Part shown: one piece after another, positions 52,957 to 60,756 of the stretch
Layout of the letters: each line of letters opens with the position of its first letter
Position numbering within the stretch: position 1 is the stretch's first letter
Assembly (NCBI GenBank): GCA_028064935.1
Contig: JAPTWT010000012.1
Coordinates: 1-60,756, forward strand
Length of the DNA: 60,756 bases
Reading direction: 5' to 3'
DNA from: Gammaproteobacteria bacterium
GTDB lineage: Bacteria; Pseudomonadota; Gammaproteobacteria; Acidiferrobacterales; Acidiferrobacteraceae
The notes under the pieces: generated by a model
Told to the model about the DNA's origin: nothing
Seen by the model: only the letters and a program-made list of their open reading frames with translations
Database searches by the model: none
Program-made: the position numbers and the translations under genes

Positions 52957-53072
52957 GTGTACAGGACGATATGTCCTTTATCCGCTTCTCCTCCCTGAGC
53001 GGGTAACCTGGGCCGCTAGGCCCAGGGTCTCGTTTATCCCCGGGCCCTCTCCCTTGTGCCCGGGGTTTTTTT
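52957..53072 (+). ncRNA. Candidate small RNA downstream of polA
   Basis: Four hairpins in a row: AGGAC/GTCCT (52963-52977), CCGCT/AGCGG (52982-53002) with loop UCUCCUCCCUG, CCTGGGCC/GGCCCAGG (53007-53026), and a terminator (53038-53072) with loop CCUCUCCCUUGU. Two loops are pyrimidine-rich and contain CUCC runs, complementary to Shine-Dalgarno sequences, as seen in several sRNAs that repress translation. In E. coli the polA-engB gap holds Spot 42; I do not claim homology. The 5' end is a guess and the RNA could be polA 3' UTR. Confidence 0.5.
53038..53072 (+). terminator. Strong rho-independent terminator
   Basis: CCCCGGGC (53038-53045) pairs perfectly with GCCCGGGG (53058-53065), with a 12-base loop, followed by seven T (53066-53072). 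It ends the polA message and, if real, the small RNA. Confidence 0.92.
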
Positions 53073-53732
53073 GTGAGCCATCATATACGCACCCGTAAGC
53101 CCGCGTAAAGACGCGCTCGCCCCGCATCGTCCTGGGACAATAAGGCCACGCGAGGCAGGGCCGTCCGCGAACCCTTGATCACGCAAGGGATACCGTTCAA
53201 GGCCAAATCCGGCGAGTCTGTAGGTCGCCGGCGGCGGAGCAAGCCTCATGAGAGCGGCCGGCCTCGCCGGCTCGTCATACGGTGATCATCGGAGCAGGCT
53301 CGGGTGGCGTCGATTCGCCCATTCCGTATTTAGGGCCGCGGCGCCACCGGCTCCACCATCACGGTCCTTACGCCCACACGCCCTTCCCGGGATCGGTCAT
53401 CGGATGAGCGCGCTAGCCCTCCCGATTATGGTCCGTCCATAAGACGTTCGAGGTCTCCATCCCCGCGAGGTCTGGTTTTGGGGCCCCGGAGGATGCCGGA
53501 GTTCGTTCGGCGGGGCGCTCGGTGGTCGTGACGCCGGTCCCGCCTCATTCAGGCGCGGGCCTCTATCATCGTTATCGGCCTCCGTCGCCCTCGACGCCGG
53601 TCTCTTGCCGTGCAGGCCTGGTGCCCGAGACTGTGCGCCCATTCTGTAGCGATGGGGGGCGGCAAGCGCGATGCGGCGGCGATCCCGGTGACCGGGCCGG
53701 CCGCGGATTCGCCCGCCCGGTCAGGCGGGGTC
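53073..53732. other. About 660 bp without a recognised gene
   Basis: Between the terminator after polA and the engB stop. Short open frames are Arg- and Pro-rich and match nothing known. No tRNA-like fold or array of repeats was seen. Confidence 0.5.
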
Positions 53733-54320
53733 TTAGGCTGCCGTCAGTCCGAGCCATTCCAAAACGGTCTCCCGGGTTTCCTCCAGGCCTTCTTGCGAGA
53801 GGCTCGAAAACGGTAGCAAATAGGCGGTCTCGGGGGCGACCTTCGCCAGCTCGCGAACGATGCGTTGGCGCTCGCCGCGATTGATCTTGTCGGCCTTGGA
53901 GAGCAGGACCAGGATGGGGATGTCATTGCGGCTTTGGAGGAGGGTATGGTCTTCGGCCTTCAGTCCCTGGCGAATGTCGGCCAGCAGCACGAGGCCTTTC
54001 AGGCTCCGGCGGTGCTCGAGATAGTCGGTCGTGAGCGCGAAGAAGGTGTGACGCAACGCCTGCGGGACCCTGGCATAGCCGTAGCCGGGGAGGTCGACCA
54101 GGCGATGGTCGTGCGAGAGCGCGAACACGTTCAGCTGCTGCGTGCGTCCCGGGGTCTTGCTCACGCGCGCAAGCCCCGTCTGTCCGGTCAGGGCGTTCAG
54201 AGCGCTCGACTTGCCGGCGTTCGAACGGCCCGCGAAGGCCACCTCCGCGCCGGTATCGGGGGGGAGGTCGCGCACCCGTGGGGCGCCGAGCAGAAACACG
54301 GCGTCACGCAGTGTCGGCAT
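53733..54320 (-). CDS. engB: Ribosome biogenesis GTPase EngB (YihA/YsxC)
   Basis: GTPase for large-subunit assembly and cell division. The 195-aa protein has G1 GRSNAGKSSALNAL near residue 33, G3 VDLPGYGYARVP near 76 and G4 LSKADKI near 141. ATG 54320 is chosen because MPTLRDAVFLLGA fits the family N terminus; the frame upstream overlaps rnd and has no homology. It overlaps the rnd end by 17 bases, unusual for this gene. Confidence 0.95.
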   Translation of the reverse strand: MPTLRDAVFLLGAPRVRDLPPDTGAEVAFAGRSNAGKSSALNALTGQTGLARVSKTPGRTQQLNVFALSHDHRLVDLPGYGYARVPQALRHTFFALTTDYLEHRRSLKGLVLLADIRQGLKAEDHTLLQSRNDIPILVLLSKADKINRGERQRIVRELAKVAPETAYLLPFSSLSQEGLEETRETVLEWLGLTAA

Positions 54321-55410
54321 GGCGTTCCGCGATCTCGGCGAGCAGCCGCTCGCCCTCCGTCCCGAGGACCTCGGCGCGCCAGCCGCGGGCGAGGCTCCCG
54401 GGGGCGGCGCCTTGCGCAATCTCCTTCAGGGTCCGGCGTGAGCCGATGACGCCGCCCTGGATGCCCAGGGCCTGGGCGCGCGCGTCGATCAGGGCCGCCA
54501 GGGCCTGATACAGGCGCTCCTCGTCGGGATCGAGGCGCGCCGCGGGCCAGGGGTGGAGCGGCCGGTCCGGGGCCTCCTCGATTACGCTTAACAGGTGATC
54601 ACCCAGGCGTCGGATCTGGCGGTCGTCCAGCCCGCGCCGCTGGGCTAAGTCCGCGCGGCCCTTCGGCGGCCGGGCGGCGAGATCCAGAAGGACCGCGTCC
54701 GCCACCACCCACGCACGCGGCAGATCGGCCTTACGGGCCGCGTCCTCGCGCCACAGGAGCAGTGCCTGGAACAGGGCCTGGGCGGGTGTCGACAGGTTCG
54801 CGCCCTGGCGGTAACGGCGCACCAGCTGTTCGGCCGAAAAGCGATAGAGTCCAGGGTCGTTCAAGGCCGCGCAGTCCTCGACGAGCCACGCGCCGCGCCC
54901 CAGGCGCTCGAGTTCCGCGAGCAGTGCGGCGCGCAAGGCCTCGAGATGGCGTACGTCGTCTTGCGCATAGGCGAGTTGGCGATCACTCAGGGGGCGCGCC
55001 GCCCAATTGGTGCGCGTGGCGTCCTTGGCGAGATCCACCTTGAGTAGCTGGGCTACGAGATTCGCATAACCGATCTGCTCGTCGTAGCCCACGAGCGCCG
55101 CCGCCATCTGGGTGTCGAACAGCGGCGCCGGCAGGATGCCGGTCTCCTGCAAAAAGAGCTCCAGATCCTGTCGGCCGGCGTGCAGGATCTTGATCCCCGG
55201 GCCCGCGAGCGCCTGACCGAGGGGCGCGATGTCGAGAGGCAGGGGGTCGACGAGCGCGATGGTGTCCGGGGTCGCGACCTGGATCAGGCAGAGCCTGGCG
55301 TAGTAGGTGCGCTCGCGCACGAACTCGGTGTCGAGACCCGTCCAGGGAGACGCGGTGATCGCGGCGGCCAGTGGGGCGAGGGCCGCGCCGTCTGTCAGAA
55401 GTTCGGTCAT
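54304..55410 (-). CDS. rnd: Ribonuclease D
   Basis: 3'-5' exoribonuclease that trims tRNA and stable RNA ends. The 368-aa protein has the DEDDy residues: GLDTEFVRERTYYARLCLIQ near residue 25, HAGRQDLELFL near 79, YAQDDVRHLEAL near 150. An HRDC domain follows (LAQRRGLDDRQIRRLGDHLL near 255). Length matches E. coli Rnd. It is upstream of engB on the same strand. Confidence 0.95.
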   Translation of the reverse strand: MTELLTDGAALAPLAAAITASPWTGLDTEFVRERTYYARLCLIQVATPDTIALVDPLPLDIAPLGQALAGPGIKILHAGRQDLELFLQETGILPAPLFDTQMAAALVGYDEQIGYANLVAQLLKVDLAKDATRTNWAARPLSDRQLAYAQDDVRHLEALRAALLAELERLGRGAWLVEDCAALNDPGLYRFSAEQLVRRYRQGANLSTPAQALFQALLLWREDAARKADLPRAWVVADAVLLDLAARPPKGRADLAQRRGLDDRQIRRLGDHLLSVIEEAPDRPLHPWPAARLDPDEERLYQALAALIDARAQALGIQGGVIGSRRTLKEIAQGAAPGSLARGWRAEVLGTEGERLLAEIAERHADTA

Positions 55411-55521
55411 GAGCCGGCCAGTGTAGAGGGATGCGGCGTTTTGTTCCAGCCGCGAAGCGGTTTATCATCCGCCATTATGTCTTCGTCCTCGCCCGTATCC
55501 CGCTCGCGTGCGTGCCCCTAG

Positions 55522-56022
55522 ATGCGGGCGCTGCTCAAACTATTTCTCGACATCGGGTTTTTGGTGGGCCGCCCGCAGGATCTCCCGGCCTCGCGGGCCC
55601 TGCTGGTGCTCGCCACGGTCTTGGCGCTGGCGACGAACTACGCGGTCGACACCGGTTTTTCGCATAACATCCAGCGGCTTGGCTTTGCCGCCGCCCAGAC
55701 CTCCCTGCTGGGCCTGTGGGTGGCGGCCTTTATCGCCATCCGCCGGTTGTGGGTGCGCTACAGGCAGACCATGACCGCGGTCTACGGCAGCAACGTGCTC
55801 ATCAATCTCGTCACCTGGCCCTTGTCGCTCGGCCACGGCTTCGGCGCCCTGGGTTCCGAGGTCCTGGCCATTGCCCTTGCGGTGTGGTTCACGGCCATCG
55901 TCACCAAGATCCTCTGGCACGCCCTGGAGCTCCCGCTCCCCTTGAGCGCGCTCATGACCTTGACCGGGATCTTCGTGAGCGGCTGGATTCTTATTACCCT
56001 CTTTCCTTTACCCAAGAGCTGA
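55522..56022 (+). CDS. Integral membrane protein of unknown function
   Basis: A 166-aa protein with four hydrophobic segments: ALLVLATVLALATNYAV, LLGLWVAAFIAIRRLW, LAIALAVWFTAIVTKILW and LMTLTGIFVSGWILITLF. I recognise no family. The stop overlaps the mpl start (TGATG), so it is probably translated together with mpl. A link to peptidoglycan recycling is possible from this position only. Confidence 0.75.
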   Translation: MRALLKLFLDIGFLVGRPQDLPASRALLVLATVLALATNYAVDTGFSHNIQRLGFAAAQTSLLGLWVAAFIAIRRLWVRYRQTMTAVYGSNVLINLVTWPLSLGHGFGALGSEVLAIALAVWFTAIVTKILWHALELPLPLSALMTLTGIFVSGWILITLFPLPKS

Positions 56023-57377
56023 TGCGTATCCATATTCTCGGAATCGGTGGGACATTCATGGGGGGCTTGGCGCTGTTGGCGCGGGCCTCGGGGCTTGAAG
56101 TGACCGGATCCGATCGCGGGGTCTATCCCCCCATGAGCGAGCAGTTGCGAGCGAGCGGTATCGCCGTCACCGAGGGCTATGACGCCCTGCCGACGCCGGC
56201 CCCGGATCTGGTGGTCATCGGCAACGCCCTCTCGCGCGGCAATCCGGCGGTGGAGGAGGTCTTGAATGCCGGCATCCCCTACGTCTCGGGCCCCCAGTGG
56301 CTGGCCGAGCAGGTCTTGCGCGACCGCTTCGTCATCGCCGTGGCCGGGACCCATGGCAAGACCACGGTCACGAGTCTGGTCGTCTGGATCCTGGAACAGG
56401 CCGGACTCGATCCGGGATTTCTGATCGGCGGCGTCCCGCAGGACTTCGGGGTGTCGGCGCGGCTCACCCCATCCCGTTTCTTCGTGGTCGAGGCCGACGA
56501 GTACGACACCGCGTTTTTCGACAAGCGCGCCAAATTTGTCCATTATCGGCCGCGGGCCGTGATCCTGAATAACCTGGAGTACGATCATGCCGACATCTAC
56601 CCGGATCTCGCCTCCATTTCCCGGCAATTCCAGCACCTGCTGCGCATCGTTCCCGGGACCGGCCTGGTCATCGCCAACGGCGCCGACCCCGCCCTTGACG
56701 ATGTGATCGCGGCCGGTGTCTGGACCCCGGTCGAATATTTCTCGAGGGCTGACGGCTGGGAGGCGCGGTTGCTGGCCGCTGACGGCAGCGCCTTTGCGGC
56801 CTGCCTGGGGGGGCGCGAGATCGGCACCGTGCAGTGGTCGCTGGTCGGCCGCCACAATGTCGCCAATGCCCTGGCGGCGGTGAGCGCGGCGCGTTTCGCC
56901 GGGGTTCCGGCGGATACCGCCTTGCGGGCGCTCGCGACCTTTCGCGGGGTGAAGAGGCGTCTCGAGGTGTCGGGAAGCGCACGCGGCGTTACCGTCTATG
57001 ATGATTTCGCCCATCACCCGACCGCCATACGCGCCACGCTCGAGGCCCTGAAGGCGCGCGTCGCGCCCGCCCGCGTCCTCGCCGTCCTGGAGCCGCGCTC
57101 GAATACCATGCGCCAGGGGGTGCATCGCGAGACCCTCGGGCCGTCGCTGGCCCTGGCCGACGCGACTTATGTCTTTGCCCCGCCGGATATCGGTTGGGAC
57201 GTCGAGGCGGCGCTGGGCGGGCTCGGCGGCCGCGCGCGCGTCTACCGCAGCCACGAGACCCTGATCGCGGATCTCGCGGCCGACGCGCGCCCCGGCGACC
57301 ACATCCTCATCATGAGCAACGGCGGGTTCGCGGGTCTCCACGGCCGCCTGCTCGCGGCCCTAGGGGCTAGCGCTTGA
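56022..57377 (+). CDS. mpl: UDP-N-acetylmuramate:L-Ala-gamma-D-Glu-meso-DAP ligase
   Basis: Recycles murein tripeptide by joining it to UDP-MurNAc. The 451-aa Mur-ligase-type protein begins MRIHILGIGGTFMGGLALLA, with the ATP-binding loop AGTHGKTTVTSLV near residue 108, EADEYDTAFFDKRAKFVHYRP near 155 and DDFAHHPTAIRATLEAL near 326. Length and motifs are typical for Mpl rather than MurC. It overlaps the tail of the convergent cyclic-nucleotide-binding gene by 11 bases. Confidence 0.95.
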   Translation: MRIHILGIGGTFMGGLALLARASGLEVTGSDRGVYPPMSEQLRASGIAVTEGYDALPTPAPDLVVIGNALSRGNPAVEEVLNAGIPYVSGPQWLAEQVLRDRFVIAVAGTHGKTTVTSLVVWILEQAGLDPGFLIGGVPQDFGVSARLTPSRFFVVEADEYDTAFFDKRAKFVHYRPRAVILNNLEYDHADIYPDLASISRQFQHLLRIVPGTGLVIANGADPALDDVIAAGVWTPVEYFSRADGWEARLLAADGSAFAACLGGREIGTVQWSLVGRHNVANALAAVSAARFAGVPADTALRALATFRGVKRRLEVSGSARGVTVYDDFAHHPTAIRATLEALKARVAPARVLAVLEPRSNTMRQGVHRETLGPSLALADATYVFAPPDIGWDVEAALGGLGGRARVYRSHETLIADLAADARPGDHILIMSNGGFAGLHGRLLAALGASA

Positions 57378-57861
57378 TGCCGCCCCCATGGATGTACTGG
57401 GAGAAGCCGGCGACGTCGTTACTGACGCGCCGGAACAGGTGGTCGAGACTGATCACGGCATGCTCGAGGAGGTTCACCGCGATATAAGGGTGCTCGACCC
57501 GTATGCGCTTGTACTTGGCGCGCGAGAGCAGCAGCACGCGCGTGTCATCGGATTTCGCGCGCATGCGCGCCGAACGCGGCTTGCGATCGAAGAACGACAT
57601 CTCGCCCATGAGTTCGCCCTCGGTCATGCGCCCGACCTCGTTTTCCTGCCCCCCGTCGTCGTAATAGAGGGCCACCTCGCCCTTGACAACGAAGTACAAG
57701 GCCTCGCCGACCTCGCCGATGTCGGCGATCGTCTCGTTCTTGCGAAACTGCACGAGCTCGGTATAGTCGAGCAGCGTCTCGACCTCCTTGATGGTCAATG
57801 ACTCGCACAGATATTGGTGTGTCAGAAACTCCGCCAATTCGACCTTGGACTTGCTTGTCAT
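57367..57861 (-). CDS. Cyclic-nucleotide-binding domain protein without DNA-binding domain
   Basis: A 164-aa protein that is a Crp-type sensor domain alone: FRKNETIADIGEVGEALYFVVKGEVALYYD, then GELMGEMSFFDRKPRSARMRAKSDDTRVLLLSR near residues 80-113, the phosphate-binding cassette with the RxA-type region. No helix-turn-helix follows; the C terminus is helical (VNLLEHAVISLDHLFRRVS). The ligand is unknown. Divergent from dsbA, tail-to-tail with mpl. Confidence 0.85.
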   Translation of the reverse strand: MTSKSKVELAEFLTHQYLCESLTIKEVETLLDYTELVQFRKNETIADIGEVGEALYFVVKGEVALYYDDGGQENEVGRMTEGELMGEMSFFDRKPRSARMRAKSDDTRVLLLSRAKYKRIRVEHPYIAVNLLEHAVISLDHLFRRVSNDVAGFSQYIHGGGIKR

Positions 57862-57974
57862 ACCCCGTTCCCCGGCGCTCCGCGCTGCCTGCGCATAGGA
57901 TAGCCGCTGTCATGGGGGAACACAAAAACGGCTACAATGAGTGCGGTATCATCCATTATCGAGGAGATGGCGCA

Positions 57975-58610
57975 ATGAGGAGACAGTTGGCCCTGGTCCT
58001 GGGTCTGGCCCTGCCTTTGGCGATATCCACCGCCCAAGCGAACGTGGTCGAAAGCATGGAGTACGTGCGTGTAAGCCCCGCGCAACCGGTGCCCCCGGGC
58101 CCCAAGATCCTCGTGCAGGAGGTGTTCTGGTATGGTTGTCCGCATTGCTTTCATCTGCAGCCGGTCTTGAACCGCTGGCTCGCGCACAAGCCGGCCGATA
58201 TCCTTTTCGAGCGCCAGGCCGCGGCCATCAGCCCCTATTGGCTCCCGCAGGCCCGCGCCTTCTTCGCCTTCAAGGACCTAGGTCTCGTGCCGGCCCTGCA
58301 TGACAAATTCTTCAATGCCATCCATATCCATCACGAGGTCCTGGACAATGCCGCCACGATCTCCGCATGGGTGGCGGACCATAGCCACGTGAGCGCGGCG
58401 CGTTTCAAGGCCGTCTATCGGTCGTTTGCCGTGGGCCTCGCGGTCCGCAAGGCCCGCCAACAGCAGACCGAGGAGGACATACACTCGGTGCCGACCTTTG
58501 TGGTTGACGGGCGCTACCGCACCAATCCCAGCCTTGCCGGTGGACGCCGCCAGATGCTGCGCGTGGTCGACTATCTTGTCCGCAAGGCGCGACGCCGGCA
58601 GGGGCACTGA
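57975..58610 (+). CDS. dsbA: Thiol:disulfide interchange protein DsbA
   Basis: Periplasmic oxidase that forms disulfides in secreted proteins. The 211-aa protein has a signal peptide (MRRQLALVLGLALPLAISTAQA), the active site FWYGCPHCFHL near residue 52 and the cis-proline loop HSVPTFVVDG near 174. CPHC is the strongly oxidising DsbA motif. GAGGAGA lies seven bases ahead of the ATG. The disulfide-rich PilX-like and pilin proteins would be natural clients. Confidence 0.95.
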   Translation: MRRQLALVLGLALPLAISTAQANVVESMEYVRVSPAQPVPPGPKILVQEVFWYGCPHCFHLQPVLNRWLAHKPADILFERQAAAISPYWLPQARAFFAFKDLGLVPALHDKFFNAIHIHHEVLDNAATISAWVADHSHVSAARFKAVYRSFAVGLAVRKARQQQTEEDIHSVPTFVVDGRYRTNPSLAGGRRQMLRVVDYLVRKARRRQGH

Positions 58611-58612
58611 GC

Positions 58613-60244
58613 GTGAACGCCGCCCAGCTGTTCGTCCGCGCACTGGAAAACGAAGGGGTCGAGTACATCTTCGGGATCCCGGGCGAGGAGAACCTGGGCC
58701 TCATGGACGCCTTGCTCGAATCGCGCATACGATTCGTCACCACGCGCCACGAGCAGGGCGCGGCGTTCATGGCCGACGTCTATGGCCGGCTCACCCATCG
58801 CGCCGGCGTCTGTCTGGCGACGCTCGGTCCGGGCGCCACCAATCTCGTGACCGGCGTGGCCGACGCCAACATGGATCGTGCCCCGCTCGTGGCCATCGCC
58901 GGACAGGCCTCGACGTTGCGTCTGCACAAGGAATCCCATCAGGTCCTGAATCTCGTGAACCTGTTCGCGCCGATCACCAAGTACGCCGTCCAGGTGCTCG
59001 AGCCGGATACCGTGACCGAGGTGGTGCGCAAGGCCTTCAAGCTCGCGCAGATCGAGAAGCCCGGGGCCTGCTTCATCGACTTCCCGGAGAACGTGGCCGC
59101 GCGCGCCGCCGCGGGCTCCCCTCTCAAGGTGCAGGCGGCCCCGGCGCCCTATCCGGCGGCCTCGCAGGTCGCGGAGGCCGCGAGCGTCATCGCCGCCGCC
59201 AACTTTCCGATCATCATGGCCGGCAACGGCGTGATACGAGGGCGCGGTTGCGATGCGCTCGTGCGTTTCGCCGAGCGGCTCAATGTCCCGGTCGCCACGA
59301 CCTTCATGGCCAAGGGCGCGATCCCGGCGTCCCACCCCTTATGTCTGGGCACCGTCGGACTCCAGGCCCATGATTACATCTCCTGCGGCTTCGATCGGGC
59401 CGACGTCATCATCTGCATAGGCTATGATATCGTCGAGTACCCGCCCATCCTTTGGCACAAGACCGCCGATCGTCAGATCGTGCACATCGATCTGCGCCCC
59501 GCCGAGGTCGACGCCCACTACATCGTGACCGCGGGCGTCATCGGCGACTACGCGGTGACCCTGCCGGCGATCGCCGATCGCGTGACGGGCCGGCCCCCGG
59601 ACCGCTTCGCGAATCTGCGTGAGCTGATCCGCCGCGAATTGAACGGTTTCCGTCATGACGCGTCCTTCCCGGTCAAGCCCCAGCGCGTGGTCGGCGATCT
59701 GCGCGAGGCCCTGGGGCCCGAGGACATCGTGGTGTGCGACGTGGGTGCCCACAAACTCTGGATGGCCCGCCTCTACGACGCCGAGCGCCCCAATACCTGC
59801 ATCATATCGAACGGCTTCGCGAGCATGGGCATCGCCGTGCCGGGGGCCTTGGCGGCCACGCTGGCCGCCCCCGGGAGGCGTGTCGTGGCGGTGACCGGGG
59901 ATGCGGGATTTCTCATGAACTCCCAGGAGATCGAGACCGCCATGCGTCTCAAGGCCGCATTCGTGGTGCTCATCTGGAATGACAACTGTTATGGCCTCAT
60001 CGAGTGGAAACAGCAGTTGCATTACCAGAGGACCGGCAACGTGCGCTTCACGAACCCCGACTTCGTCCAATACGCGCGGGCCTTCGGGGCCGATGGTTAT
60101 CGCATCGAGCGCGCCGAGGACCTGCTGCCCACGTTGCGCAAGGCCCTCAAGACGCCGACCGTGACACTCATCGACTGCCCGGTCGACTACACCGAGAACA
60201 TCCGCCTGACCGAGGAGCTGGGCCAGATGATCTGTCCGACCTGA
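58613..60244 (+). CDS. Acetolactate synthase-like thiamine-diphosphate enzyme
   Basis: A 543-aa enzyme that most resembles the catabolic AlsS type. It starts MNAAQLFVRALENEGVEYIFG, has the activating glutamate in TTRHEQGAAFMAD near residue 48, GPGATNLVTGVADAN near 80, and the cofactor motif GDAGFLMNSQEIETAMRL...IWND near 430-460. It probably joins two pyruvates to 2-acetolactate. The start is GTG, two bases after dsbA. No regulatory-subunit gene follows, in keeping with the AlsS type; relatives such as glyoxylate carboligase cannot be excluded. Confidence 0.85.
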   Translation: MNAAQLFVRALENEGVEYIFGIPGEENLGLMDALLESRIRFVTTRHEQGAAFMADVYGRLTHRAGVCLATLGPGATNLVTGVADANMDRAPLVAIAGQASTLRLHKESHQVLNLVNLFAPITKYAVQVLEPDTVTEVVRKAFKLAQIEKPGACFIDFPENVAARAAAGSPLKVQAAPAPYPAASQVAEAASVIAAANFPIIMAGNGVIRGRGCDALVRFAERLNVPVATTFMAKGAIPASHPLCLGTVGLQAHDYISCGFDRADVIICIGYDIVEYPPILWHKTADRQIVHIDLRPAEVDAHYIVTAGVIGDYAVTLPAIADRVTGRPPDRFANLRELIRRELNGFRHDASFPVKPQRVVGDLREALGPEDIVVCDVGAHKLWMARLYDAERPNTCIISNGFASMGIAVPGALAATLAAPGRRVVAVTGDAGFLMNSQEIETAMRLKAAFVVLIWNDNCYGLIEWKQQLHYQRTGNVRFTNPDFVQYARAFGADGYRIERAEDLLPTLRKALKTPTVTLIDCPVDYTENIRLTEELGQMICPT

Positions 60245-60365
60245 GCGGGCCGCCGTCGACCGTCCCCATAGGCGCATGACACCGGCGACGCGCCGCCCGC
60301 TTGAGAGGGCCTTGCGCCTCCGCGGAACATGGCGACCCGCCCTATGGTGCGGCCGGATTCCCGCG

Positions 60366-60569
60366 ATGATCGTCGACACCTCGGCCATCATCGCCATTCT
60401 TCGCAACGGACCGCATGCCCTGACCCAGACAACGGCTCTGGCGGCCGCGCGCTCGCGCCCCGCACCGGCCGCAAGCCATCGGGAGGCCGCGGCCGTGATT
60501 GGTCCGGCGCGCGACACGCCCCGCCGTCCACGGTGGGGAAGGATCCCATGGGGCTTCGTTCGGTCGTAA
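60366..60569 (+). pseudogene. Truncated VapC-like PIN domain
   Basis: Begins MIVDTSAIIAILRNGP, the usual start of VapC toxins with its first catalytic aspartate, followed by AALAAARSRPAPAA and HREAAAVIGPARDTP, the region of the conserved helix with its acidic residue. The sequence then turns into an unrelated Arg-rich tail, and the rest of the PIN domain (about 75 residues, with the other acidic residues) is missing. No antitoxin is seen upstream. Confidence 0.7.
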
Positions 60570-60598
60570 TTATGAGACGGCGTAGCCGTCCTTGGGTT

Positions 60599-60756
60599 TC
60601 AGTGCCGGGCCTGCTGGGGCTCGATGTCTTGGCGCACGATAGAGATCGGAGCGCCGCCGCAGGGCGAGGCGAAATCCGTACACGCCGGCCTCACCCGTCC
60701 GCGCGCCCCCCCTTGCTGCGGGCCGTCGGCCACGAGCAGCAGCACGCCGCCCACGA
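60599..60756 (-). other. Partial open frame at the window edge
   Basis: A minus-strand frame that is open from the window edge (GGVLLLVADG near its visible start) to a stop at 60599-60601. A perfect inverted repeat GACGGC/GCCGTC (60575-60589) lies just beyond the stop on that strand. I recognise no family, so this may be a real 3' end of a gene or chance. Confidence 0.25.

Overview
The window is about 61 kb of GC-rich, tightly packed bacterial chromosome around the replication origin. The gene order (rpmH-rnpA-yidD-yidC-mnmE on one side of dnaA, dnaA-dnaN-recF-gyrB on the other, then mnmG-rsmG-parA-parB-atpIBEFHAGDC-glmU-glmS) is that of a gammaproteobacterium. A Pseudomonas-type thrB, a Rof gene behind gyrB, a PilE/FimU/PilV/PilW/PilX minor pilin set and the polA/engB neighbourhood agree with this. 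I suspect a chemolithotrophic or acidophilic lineage near Acidiferrobacter or Acidithiobacillus, but that is a guess from protein flavour, not shown by the sequence.

Layout. 1-2263: tRNA-Gly(CCC), thiS-thiG-trmB. 2304-8767 (minus): the dnaA operon with rof at its end. A candidate oriC with DnaA boxes and a DnaA-trio-like stretch lies between dnaA and dnaN, and two parS-like palindromes lie inside recF. 8868-12635: rpmH promoter, rpmH-rnpA-yidD-yidC-mnmE and a terminator. 12714-17626: nhaA, then a MoxR/DUF58/transglutaminase trio on the minus strand. 17869-21688: five prepilin-like genes. 21689-22729: about 1 kb with no recognised gene. 22730-37864: mnmG-rsmG-parA-parB, a Sel1-like protein, the F1Fo ATP synthase operon behind a good sigma70 promoter, an FKBP, glmU and glmS. 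37865-41868: an accessory patch with an AlbA_2/ATPase-ParA pair and a vapBC pair in visible decay. 41869-44702 (minus): a four-gene operon of unknown protein, two YbjQ-type proteins and PspA. 44825-50272: uvrD, a degenerate GGDEF protein, a membrane protein, thrB and a LOG protein. 50271-53072: polA with an apparently dead proofreading domain, then a candidate small RNA. 53733-60244: engB, rnd, a membrane protein, mpl, a cyclic-nucleotide-binding protein, dsbA and an acetolactate-synthase-like enzyme. 60245-60756: a truncated PIN toxin and an unrecognised partial frame.

How it fits together. Initiation (DnaA, clamp, oriC) and segregation (ParAB, parS) machinery, membrane insertion (YidC/YidD), ATP synthesis and cell-wall precursor supply (GlmU, GlmS, Mpl) are clustered near the origin. 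The places most worth a second look are the PspA/YbjQ operon, the AlbA_2-ParA pair, the candidate small RNA with pyrimidine-rich loops downstream of polA, the DnaA-trio-like origin element, the parS sites inside recF, the decaying vapBC and the loss of the PolA proofreading residues.
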